Shown one piece after another: positions 33,630-44,300 of a stretch of DNA of 64,000 bases (positions are counted from its first letter, which is position 1; every line of letters starts with the position of its first letter). The stretch spans positions 99,714,150-99,778,149 of the forward strand of contig CM070876.1 of the NCBI GenBank assembly GCA_036365515.1, given 5' to 3'. The stretch is from Torymus aiolomorphi (taxonomy: Eukaryota > Arthropoda > Insecta > Hymenoptera > Torymidae). Made by a program: the position numbers and the translations under genes. The notes beneath the pieces were generated by a model, which had not been told where the DNA came from, searched no databases, and saw nothing but the letters and a program-made list of their open reading frames with translations.

Positions 33630-33874
33630 AATTTCGTCTTGACAAATTTTTTTAATGCCCTATCCACGGTTTCTGCGAGAGAAAACTGCAACTTCTTAAC
33701 ATCCCGAATTCTTTCCGGCTTTCTTTCCGATGCTGATTGATATCTAGCCCTGAGCACTGCTACTAACTCGTTGAGCGTAGCCGTTATTAATGTAGGTTCC
33801 TCTACACTAAGGTATTTCCGTAAAATCTCAGTTGCTTCTGAATTCCTAGCGACCGCATCGTTTGAAGCAGCCAT
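33626..33874 (-). CDS. Gag part 1 (N-terminal)
   Basis: An 82-codon frame from the first ATG after the 5' LTR and leader. It is helical and charged (EILRKYLSVEEPTLI, LRARYQSASERK). It ends at TGA 33626-33628, 18 nt past a slippery A AAA AAA (33647-33653) in the reading frame. The -1 frame is open from there into part 2. Confidence 0.65.
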   Translation of the reverse strand: MAASNDAVARNSEATEILRKYLSVEEPTLITATLNELVAVLRARYQSASERKPERIRDVKKLQFSLAETVDRALKKFVKTKL

Positions 33875-33992
33875 TTTAATAATTTATTTATATTTTACTT
33901 TTGAACGTAAGAAACGAAGAGAAAAAGAAAATTTTTATAACTGTGGTATGTATGTATATATAAAAAAAAATTTTCAGTATTTTCACTTTTAT

Positions 33993-34010
33993 CCTGGTGG
34001 TGGGCCCCCA
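33993..34010 (-). promoter_or_regulatory. Candidate primer-binding site
   Basis: On minus, two bases (AT) after the 5' LTR comes TGGGGGCCCACCACCAGG. It begins with TGG as a complement of a tRNA CCA end should. I did not assign the tRNA. Confidence 0.55.
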
Positions 34011-34012
34011 AT

Positions 34013-35080
34013 TGTAACGTCCGTGTTACAATGTCGCGAAAACGATAAAGTTAACGCGATAAATGTTCCAGTTTCGGTTTACGCCTACACGTAATAACCA
34101 CGGGAGTAGGAACGCGTGAAAATAGTTAATCGGACAGGTAAATTAAACAATGATAATTCGCGATACTAATTAAGCGGCAAGCGACAACGTCAGCGAACAA
34201 TTAGAGTGACAGAGAAAGAGAAAGGATAGCGATCTACAGAGTTACTTACTTTGGGGCGGTTGCGGTTGTCTCGTTCTCTCAGTTAGCCCTCGGCAGTCTC
34301 AGGACCCAAACGCAGCGGGCGATTCAAATGGCAGAAGGACAGGATTGTGTAAATAAAGTAACACTCAAAAATGCAATTATGTGATGTTTATTAATTGCAT
34401 AAAGTTACGTTAAAACTGTTACACACTGATTGTAGTCGAGATATAATATCAACAATTATTCGCGAGACTACAAACAGAGAAGCTTGACAAATATTTTAAG
34501 TTAATTCCACACGAAAATATTCTAAGTCAATTATACTCGAAATTATTCTAAGTAAATTCTACTCGAAATTATTCTAAGTAAATTCTGCTCGAAAATATTC
34601 TAAGTTAATTCTGCTCGAAAATATTCTAATTCAGAATACAAAATGTCGGAAATTATTCTAAGTCCAATTGTTACAATTAAATAGTCGTCGGTCAAGGGCT
34701 TCGCCCTTCGAAACAAAAAGAACAAAAGCTTCTGCCTCGAGTGGAGGCGCGTCGCGGCTTTTATACCCGCGCATGTATCTAGGGCAGATGCAAAGGTAAG
34801 GGAGTGTAGGGTATCTCATCTTTTGCATGGGGTGGCAAGGACGCGGGTGGGGAACTCGGGTTCGAATGTGGCGCTGCCAAGGACAAGGGTTGGATCGATA
34901 GGCGGTACGAATACGAGTAAGGTAGGATTCGTTACCATGCGAACTGTGGCTCACGTAGGTAACCTAGTTGCTACCATGTGGCGCCACTGACAGGAAAAAA
35001 GAAGGTTGTAGGGTGGTAAGGATAGATGGTAGCACGGGTGTCAAAAGTGTGAGTAGCGGTCAGTCATGCTCGACGTGACA
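34013..35080 (-). repeat. 5' LTR (right in window), 1068 bp
   Basis: Copy of 22697-23788. Differences I can see are few (for example gacaacg for gacagcg, acaaacag for acaatcag, cctagtt for cccagtt), apart from the 24-bp length change near the end. It drives transcription leftward. Confidence 0.95.
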
Positions 35081-35084
35081 ATAC

Positions 35085-36735
35085 TATGAACTAACCGCAA
35101 ACTTTGAATGATTATAACTTTTGAACTAAATGGTAAATCTTGTTCGATTTAAGATATCTGATTTTTCAATATTTGAGGTAGTTTTTCTCTCAAATTTGAA
35201 AGTTATACTTATTATCTAATCTAATTTTGCTGAAATTATTAAATAGAAATCGAATTAATTCTTTTTAGACGATAACAACCTTAAGGAGGATCTTTTGATT
35301 TCATTGACCAAATTTTTAAAATGGTTAAATGTGGTCCATAATTTCATAAGTAATTTTGTATCTTGTTATTTATATTTTTTACCTAAAATTAGTGCAAATT
35401 CCTTTGTTTTCTAAATTAAATTTTAAGCTACATTAAAGGCATGACATAAGTAGCGGCACAGTCTCTGGACATTTTGGATTATTTTTTATAGTTTTATAAT
35501 TGATCGATTTAAATAAATATTTAACGGATCACAATAATTGATTTTAAGGTGACTTGTTTAGGACCCATCTTGCACCATATGGCACGCCGATGCATTGACT
35601 GCATCGCTTTTTAAATGCTTCACATCTTTTGATCGTTTTTCTTCTAGTATAAACTATGTACCCAATATTCGAATAATTTTACTTATTTGCCCTTTTCTCT
35701 GTTATTAGTAAATATAAGCAGTGTAGAGGTCTTAGAAATATTTTAGTTTTCATTTCATTTCTTTTTGTATTTATATTATTTGTACATTTTAAACCTTTTG
35801 ACTATATCCCCTTATTTCTTATCCTCTTATGTATAAAACATATAATATCTTTCATTGACGATTCCACTAATGATCGCTTTATTGACCTGAAAAGCTGGAT
35901 AAAAGTAGCATTTTATTCCCTTTCAGACTATTCCGGCCTGTTTGGCGAGAATAAAATACTTTGATGTTCTCATAACATGACTAAATAAATTTTTTGGATT
36001 TTCACATTTATAATGAATTTGAATGAAATTATAATAAAATTAAATCACATAAATATAGTTTATTTTTATTTATACAAATTATACAATACAAATTATTCAA
36101 TTATACATTTTATACAAATTATTCAATTTATATAATTATTTATATAATGGTTATATAAATATTAACACCGCGGCATATTTAAAAACCTTGTCTCATGTAT
36201 TTCCACTTTTCCAAGTCAACGAAGTGGCCACAGTTGAGTCGGGAATAAACTTCTGTATGATACACGTGAGTAAAGTCGATTATTCCCTCAGCTGCTTACT
36301 GATCAAAAGTACTGAAGGAATAATTTCCTACTTTACTCATATTTTTCATAATGTACTATTATTCTTATCTCAACAAAAATGGCAACTTTTTCCTTAAAAA
36401 GCGGGACCAAAGTTAGATTTGTTTTCCTCTTCTAACTAATTTTACTTTTTTCCCCGCTAATTTATTTTTCCCTCATTTTGCATTTTGAAAAACACAACTT
36501 AACGAAATACCACTTAATAATAGACTATTATATGTAATAAAAAAGTGGCCACATAGTTAAGATGGGAATAAAGTACTAAATATAACTTGCGAGAAAAGTC
36601 GATAATTCCCTCGAGCAATGAACCCATCCGCGAGAATCAAAAACGACCTTTTTCCCTTATTACATTACCTACTATATTGTTATGTAGTAGAATATATAAC
36701 ATAAATAATGTTATTTTTATAAGGAAAAGAAGTCG
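35085..36735. other. AT-rich interval right of the gypsy element
   Basis: No gene recognised. A diverged direct repeat pair, about 36220-36292 and 36543-36613, shares agtggccaca, gggaataaa and aaagtcgat-attccctc. The rest is AT-rich and is probably intron of the BEN-like gene. Confidence 0.4.
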
Positions 36736-37665
36736 ATGCAAAAAAAGAAGATGGCTGTGTCCAAGGAAAGAGCGAAACTAATATTAAACAAAGTTGCAAA
36801 AGAACATGAAGTTACAAACTTTGTTGATGATGATAATAATGAAACTAGTTACTGTCAAAATAGATTCTTGGATCCTGTTGTACAATTAAAAATTATCATT
36901 TGCAGATATATCTCGGTGAAGAGAATTTCGTTGAAGCTCTAAGGTGGCATTTCTTGCAACTACGATCACCAACTATATTTTTAATAGATCTTGCTTGTAT
37001 TATTTGGATGCCTGAAGAATTGTGCAATCGAGCATTAGATTTAAGTAAAGGTGTTAATAATATCCCTGGTTGATCACCTGTCAAGCTTATTGAAAAGGAA
37101 CGACTGCGGCTACTGATAAATAAGATATCTATTGCTGTTTTATGGTATATATTCAATTATTCAGAATTATTTTAGTTATCTCGTGTCGGTAATCAATTAA
37201 AGACAACCAGACAAAATAGTTCTTGGAAGTAAAAATTCGGATAGAATAATGAAAAATGGTGAAATATTGGTACTTATGTAATACTACATAGTCTCGAAAA
37301 TCACCTCAAATCCAATTACTTTTACTTTTCTTTGTATTGTAATTTGAATATGAAAAAAAAAATTATTAGATATCTTCGGTAATCTGTAAATAATATTTAA
37401 GATCGTGTTATTTCGTAGCTTAAATCACTTTTAATACTTAATTCGGGAATGAGTTTAATATAAAATGTTTTCATTTACAGGTTTATATTCAGATTATTTA
37501 ATAAGAAATCACTACACAACTGCCGATAGAGTGAAATACTTACTAAAAGCAACATATGTACTCAGGAACAAAATTAGAGATTTTAGAGCTGAACAAATTC
37601 GACTAAGCAATGGAAACCAACCTCGCAATCCACGTAGAAGACTGCGATATAACCTCAAAGAGTAA
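36736..37665 (+). pseudogene. 3' exons of a BEN-domain-like gene, damaged
   Basis: Frame 36736-36901 encodes a basic start (MQKKKMAVSKERAKLI) and passes, with a change of frame near the A5 run at about 36889, into a frame from 36906 to 37144. That part has IYLGEENF, FLIDLACIIW and PEELCNRAL, in the order seen in BEN domains (YLG, then FLxxLLxxxFxxExLxNR). An in-frame TGA at 37071-37073 interrupts it. The last exon 37481-37665 (TTTACAG acceptor) encodes a basic tail (NPRRRLRYNLKE, stop). The splice phase between 37144 and 37481 does not fit cleanly, a further sign of decay. BEN domains bind DNA or chromatin; the assignment is by eye and tentative. Confidence 0.45.
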
Positions 37666-37960
37666 AAATATACTCGTGATAATTATGCTATTAGTAATTA
37701 GCACTAATGATATTTTTAGCCCAGAGATTAAACTCTACTTTCTTTTTAACATTTTTGACTATTTTATAAGTTCAGAACAATACACAAATCTCAATTTTGT
37801 GAATATTTATTTTAGAGACTAAGTTCCTAATTTATAACAATGTAAGTCTATTTAAACTTTGAGTAATTATTTAATTACTGCACGAAGACTGCTTTTTAGA
37901 ATTAGATTATTCTGTTAATTTTTGAAATTCTAAGTGAAAATGGGTATTTTTCGTAAAGAA

Positions 37961-38841
37961 ATAAATCATCGATGTTATTCTTTATTGATTGTATTATGAT
38001 TATTAAATTTGACCTCAGAATTACCCATAGCGATGTCATTGAAAATCCTTAGGAATAAAGTATCAGACTATGACTTCAAAGGCAGTACGCAGGAATCTCT
38101 ACAGACTCTAGAAAGGTTAAGTAAACTATTATTATGTTATAAAAGTTTCCCGAATATTTAAGCCATTACTTAGTTGTTTCCACCACGTCTACTGGCCTAA
38201 CGCGTATCCTCCCACAACTTTATTTTCCTTTACCTATTATTACACCATAACCTATACATTTATACTGATGACCTCTCTTTCTATAAACTGTTTTCCATAC
38301 CTATCATGCATCTCACATTCGCCCAGGGTTATGCCAGTGGGTCGGGGAAAACCTATAGGCAAACCACGTGGGATAACTCCTAATTCGAAAACCCACCCCA
38401 AGATAACCTGTGTATTTGAAGAATTCAGTTTGGATGTCTAGGTAACATTCCATAGGCATAGAGGCCAGAACTGTATTTAGTCACACCTCCCGCTCAATTT
38501 GTCAGAGTGCAATTCCACACCTTACCAATTACATGAGGTAGTCACAGAAAAAAAAACGCGGTCACCCATCCAAGTACTGTCTGTGCTCACTGCTGCTTAG
38601 CCTCAGTGATCGGCCGAGGTGGTGACTGCCCTACCTGCCAAACTGTTGGTAAATAATTTTTATATATTATTGGTATATAAATTTTTTTTTATAGAAATTT
38701 TCCGATTAATCGCGCGAGTAATCGCGCGATTTATCGCGTCATGATTTGATCGATAACATGACGCGATTACAGCCGCGAGTAATCGCGCAAGTACTCGCGC
38801 GAATAATCGCGCGATTAATCACGCGATTTTTTTCAGTAGGG
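37961..38841 (-). repeat. Right terminal inverted repeat
   Basis: Reverse complement of 9205-10058. It shares the terminal CCC-ACTG-type end, the CGCG subterminal block (about 38700-38828), the 5S-derived segment and the ~550-bp inner part (for example ccagggttatgccagtgggt). It begins about 300 bp after the stop codon of the BEN-like gene. Confidence 0.85.
38551..38614 (-). ncRNA. 5S rRNA-derived segment in the right TIR (truncated)
   Basis: Inverted copy of the segment at 9433-9499, with ggtcacccatccaagtact and gcttagcctcagtgatcgg on the plus strand. It reads leftward, into the transposon, and is followed by a T run on its own strand. It differs from the left copy at a couple of bases (agacag in place of cacagccag). 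Confidence 0.7.
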
Positions 38842-41310
38842 ATATGGTGAAAAATGCGTGGTATCCTGCCAAAAACTGCGAAAAACCTTGATTTTCTGTA
38901 CTTTTTGTTCTTAATCTGCTGGGAATAAGGATTTGGAATATTGTTTCCCTCAAAATGAGGAAGGAAGCTTATAGCTAAATATGTCTGTTTTTACCAATAT
39001 TTCATAATATATGGTTAAAAATGCCTGTTTTTACCAATATTTTCCAAGTATATGGTGCAAAGTACGTTGTATCCTGAAAAAAACAGCGAAAAACATTAAT
39101 TTTCAGTACTTTTTGTCCTTAATCTGCTGGAAATATGGATTTGGATCATTGTTTTCCTCATAACGACGGAATTTTATGCTAAATATCGCTGTTTTTACGA
39201 ATATTTTCCTAATATATGTTGAGAAGTACGTGGTATCCTGCAAAAAACAGCGAAAAACCACGATTTAAGGTACTTTTTGTTTTTAATCTGCTGGAAATAT
39301 GGATTTCGATAATTATTATCATCAAAATGAGGAAATTTTAAGCTAAATATGCCTGTTTTTACCAATATTGTCCAAGTATATGGTTAAAAGTACGTTGTAT
39401 CCTGAAAAAAAGAGCGAAAAACCATGATTTTCAGTACTTTTTGTTTTTAATCTGCTGGAAATATGGACTTGGGTCATTGTTTTCGTCAAAATAACTTAGG
39501 TCCATGCTAAACATACCTGTTTTTACCAATATTTTCCTAGTATATGTTGAAAAGTGCGGGGTATCCTGCAAAAAACAGCGAAAAATCATGATTTTCGGTA
39601 CTTTTACTTCGTAATCTGCTGGAAATATGATTTTCGATCATTGTTTTCGCCAAATAACTTAGGTCCATGCTGAAAATGCCTATTATTTCCAATACGTTGC
39701 TAGTATATGGTGAAAAGTGCGTGGTATCCTGCAAAAAACAGCGAAAAAACCATGATTTTCAGTGCTTTTTGTTCTTAATCTGCTGGAAATATGGATTTCG
39801 ATCATTTTTTTCGTGAAAATAACTTAGGTCTATGCTAAAAATGCCTGTTTCTACCATTGTTTTCCTAGTATATGGCGAAAAGTGCGTGGTATCCTGCAAA
39901 AAACGGCGAAAAACCATGATTTTCGGTACTTTTAGTTCTTAATCTGCTGGAAATATGGATTTCGATCATTGTTTTCGTCAAAATAACTTAAGGTCCATTA
40001 TAAAATGCCTTTTTTCCCAATACATTGTTAGTATATGGTGAAAAGTGCGTGGTGTCCAGCAAAAAACAGCGAAAAACCTTGATTTTCTGTACTTCTTGTT
40101 CTTAATCTGCTGGGAATAAGGATTTGGAATATTGTTTTCCTCAAGATGAAGAAGGTTAATGCTAAATATGGCTGTTTTTACCAATATTTTCATAATATAT
40201 GGTTAAAAATGCCTGTTTTTACCAATATTTTCCAAGTATATGTTCAAAAGTACGTTGTATCCTGAAAAAAAGATCGAAAAACCATGATTTTCAGTACTTT
40301 TTGTTCTTAATCTGCTGGAAATATGGATTTCGATCATTGTTTTCGTCAAAATAACTTAGGTCCATGCTAAAAATGCCTGTTTTTTCCAACACGTTCCTAG
40401 TATATGGTGAAAAGTGCGTGGTATCCTGCAAAAAACAGCGGAAAACATTGATTTTCTGTACTTATTGTTCTTAATTTGCTGGGAATAAGGATTTGGAATA
40501 TTGTCAAAATGAGGACGTTTAATGCTAAATATGGCTGTTTTTACCATTATTTTCATAACATATGGTTAAAAATGCCTGTGTTTACCAATATTTTCCAAGT
40601 ATATGGTGAAAAGTACGATGTATCCTGAAAAAACAGCGAAAAACAATGATGTTCAGTACTTTTTGTACTTATTCTGCTGGAAATATGGATTTCGATCATT
40701 GTTTTCGTAAAAATAACTTAGGTCCGTGCGAAACATACCTGTTTTTACCAATATTTCCCACGTATATGGTGAAAAGTTCGTTTATCCTGCAAAAAACAGC
40801 GAAAAACCATGATTTTCATTGCTTTTTGTTCTTAATTTGCTGGAAATGTGGATTTCGATCAATTTTTTCGTAAAAATAATTTAGGTCTATGCTAAAAATG
40901 CCTGTTCTTTTTAATATTTTCCTAGTAAATGGTGAAAAGTGCGGGGTATCCTGCAAAAAACAGCGAAGAATCATGATTTTCGGTACTTTTTGTTATTAAT
41001 CTGCTGGAAATACGGATTGCGATCATTGTTTTCGTCAAAATCAGTTAGGGCTATACTAGAAATGCCTGTTCTTATCAATATTTTCCTAGTATATGGTGTA
41101 AACAGCGTGGTATCCTGCAAAAAACAGCGAAAAACCATGATTTTCAGTACCCTTTGTTCATAATCTCGTGTAAATATGGTTTTGCATCATTGTTTTCTCA
41201 AAATGTCGAAGTTTTATGCAAAATATGCCTGTTTTTAGCAGTATTTTCCAAGTATATGGTGGAAAGTCCGTGGTAACCTGCAAAAACAGAAAAAAACCAT
41301 GATTTTCAAG
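38842..41310 (-). repeat. Satellite array, minus orientation, right of the big transposon
   Basis: Monomers are about 165-185 bp: accaatattttcctagtata, then ggtgaaaagtgcgtggtatc, tgcaaaaaacagcgaaaaac, catgattttcagtacttttt, gttcttaatctgctggaaat, ttcgatcattgttttcgtca. About half of each monomer is recognisably the core of the plus-oriented satellite further right; the rest differs. Individual copies are well diverged from each other. It continues the array left of the transposon. Confidence 0.85.
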
Positions 41311-44300
41311 GACTACGATGTCCCTACGAAATCTAAACGATAACTTCAGCCATACTTCAAGACATATTTTCATCCATACTTTAAGCCATACTGTAAGCCA
41401 TACTTTAAGCCATACATTCAGCCATACTGTAAGCCATTCTTTCATCCATACTTTAAGCCATACTTTGAGCCATACTTTAAGCGATACTTTCATCCATACC
41501 TCAAGCCATACTTTCAGCCATACTTTCAGCCGTACTTTGAGCCATACCTTCAGCCATACTTTAAAAAAAGCTTGTCACAACGGTCGGCATGAAACTTAAT
41601 ATGAACTTCAGATTAGTTTCCGTCAATGTTCGTGTAAAAATACGAATCTTACACTCTCCTTAGGAAATACTTCATTGGTTTATATTCATTTTGCTGCAGT
41701 TCATCTCTTTTAAAGTTTGTAAAACCGTATTGAAATCTTAAGATTAATTTACGTAAACCATCATACAAGCCATGTTAAATTTCGGTAAAGTTTGAGAAAA
41801 TAATGATAAATACGTTCTACTCGCGAGAAACTAATTAGAAAATTTAGGTGAAGTTCAGTGAAGGCTACGAAAATAATTCGGATCCTACGATCTCCTTATG
41901 GAATCTAAACGATAACTTTCAGCCATACTTTCAGCCATACTTTCATCTATACTTTAAGCCATACTTTAGGCCATATCTTAAGCCATACTTTAAGCCATAC
42001 ATTCGTCCATACTTTAAGCCATACTTTCATTCATAATTTAGGCCATACTTTAAGCCATACTTTCATCCATACTTCAAGCCATACTTTCAGCTATACTTTA
42101 GGCCATACTTTAAGCCATTCCTTCAGCCATACTTTAGAAAATGCTTGTCACAACCATCGACAGGAAACTTAATATGCACTCTAGATTAGTTTCCGTCAAT
42201 GTTCGTGTAAAAATAGGATTCTTACACTCGCCTTAGGAAATACTTCATATGTTTATATTAACTTTAGCTCAGTTCATTTCTTTTAAAGTTTGGAAAACCG
42301 AATTGAAATCTTACGATTAAATTATGTAAAACATCATACAAGGTCAATGTTAAGTTTCGGTAAAGTTTGGGAAAATAATGATATATTCGTTCTACTCACG
42401 AGAAACGTAATACAAAATTTAGGTGAATTACAGTAAAGGTTGTGGAAATAATTCGAATACTACGATCTCCTTACGAAATCTAAACGATAACTTTCAGCCA
42501 TACTTTAAGACATATTTTCAGCCTTACTTTGAGCCATACATTCAGCCATATTTTAAGCCATACTTTCAGAGATTCTTTAAGCCATACATTAAGCCATACT
42601 TTAGAAAAAGCTTGTCACGATCATCGACAGGAAACTTAATATGAACTTCAGATTAGTTTCCGTGAATGTTCTTGTAAAAATAGGAATCTTACACTCGCCT
42701 TAGGAAATACTTAATATATTTATATTAACTTTGGCATAGTTCAACTCTTTTAAAGTTTGGAACACCGAATTGAAATCTTACGATTAAATTACGTAAAACA
42801 TCATACAAGGTTAATGTTATGTTTCGGTAAAGTTTGAGAAACTAATGATAAATACGTTCTACTCACGGGAAACTTAATAAAAAAAATTTATGTAAATTTA
42901 AGTCAAGGTTGAGGAAATAATTTGAATACTACGATCTCCTTACGGAATCTAACGTTAACTTTCAGCCATACATTAAGACATATTTTCAGCCATTCTTTAA
43001 GCCATACTTTCAGCCATACTTGAAGCCATTCTTTCAGCCATACTTTAAGCCGTAATTTAAGCCATACTATAGAAAAAGCTTGTCACGACCATCGACAGGA
43101 AACTTAATATGAACTTCAGATTAGTTTCCATCAATGTTCGTGTAAAAATAGGAATCTTACACTCGCCTTAGGAAATACTTCATATATTTATATTAACTTT
43201 GGCTCAGCTCATCTCTTTTAAAGTTTGGAAAACCGAATTGAAATCTTACGATTAAATTACCTAAAACATCATACAAGGTCAATGTTAAGTTTCGGTAAAG
43301 TTTGGGAAAACAACTATCAAAAACGTTCTACTCCCGGGAAACATAATACAAAATTTAGGAAACGTAATACAAAATTTACGTGAATTTCAGTCAAGGTTGT
43401 GGAAATAATACGAATACTACGATCTCCTTTCGCAATCTGAATGATAACTTTCAGCCATACATTAAGCCATACTTTAAGCCATACTTTCAGCCATACTTTA
43501 AGCCATACTTTCAGCCACACTTTACGCCATACTTTAAACCATATTTTCATCCATACTGTAAGCCATACTTTCAGACATACTTTAAGCCATACTTTCAGCC
43601 ATACTATAAGCCATACTTTAAGCCATATTTTCAATTATACTGTAAGCCATACGTTCAGACATACTTTGAGCAATACTTTCAGCCATTCTTTAAGCCATAC
43701 TTTCATCTCTTTTAAAGTTTGTAAAACCGAATTGATATCTTACGATTAAATTACGTAAAACATCATACAAGGTTAATGTTATGTGTCGGTAAAGTTTGGG
43801 AAAATAATGATAAATACGTTCTACTTCGAGAAACTTAATACAAAATTTAGGTGAATTTCAGTCAAGGTTGTGGAAATAATTGGATTCCTACGATCTCCTT
43901 ACGCAATCTAAACGTTAACTTTCAGCCATACTTTAAGCCATACTTTCAGCCATACTTTAAGCCATACGTTAGGCCATACATTAAGCCATACTTTCATCCA
44001 TACTTCAAGCCATACTTCCAGCCATACTTTAAGCCATACTGTCAGCCATACTTTAAGCCATACTTTCAGCCATACTTCAAGCCATACTTTAAGCCATACA
44101 TTCATCCATACTGTAAGCCATACTTTCAGCCATACTTTAAGCCATACTTTCAGCCATACCTTAAGCCATACATTCAGCCATACTTTAAGCCATACTTTAA
44201 GCCATACTTTAAGCCATACTTTAAGCCATACTTTAAGCCATACTTTCATCGATACTTCAAGCCATACTTTCAGCCATACTTTAAGCCACACTTTCAGTCA

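Larger units (their letters stand above)
22697..35080 (-). mobile_element. Ty3/gypsy-type LTR retrotransposon, nested, recent
   Basis: Two direct LTRs (22697-23788 and 34013-35080) enclose minus-strand gag, protease and pol reading frames. The element is flanked by the 4-bp target duplication ATAC (22693-22696 and 35081-35084). On minus the LTRs begin TGTCACG and end GTTACA, the normal TG...CA form. The LTRs differ by only a handful of substitutions plus one 24-bp length difference, so the insertion is recent. The order RT, RNase H, integrase is that of Ty3/gypsy elements. No convincing envelope gene was found in the 3-kb stretch beyond pol. Confidence 0.95.
9205..38841. mobile_element. 29.6-kb TIR transposon, two-gene, Tnp2/EnSpm-like
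   Basis: The left end reads CCCCACTGAAAAAAATCGCG and the reverse complement of the right end CCCTACTGAAAAAAATCGCG. The inverted repeats continue inward for about 854 bp (left) and 881 bp (right). Both flanks are the same satellite type, interrupted within gctagtatatggtg. Flanks end in gctagtat and resume at atatggtg, giving a possible 2-bp AT target duplication. Inside are a minus-strand transposase gene (17840 to 10234) and a plus-strand BEN-like gene (19878 to 37665), diverging from a palindrome-rich centre and each ending next to a TIR. A gypsy element (22697-35080) and several foldback elements are nested inside. The superfamily call rests on transposase motifs and the CACTG-like terminus. 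Without the nested LTR element the length would be about 17 kb. Confidence 0.8.
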
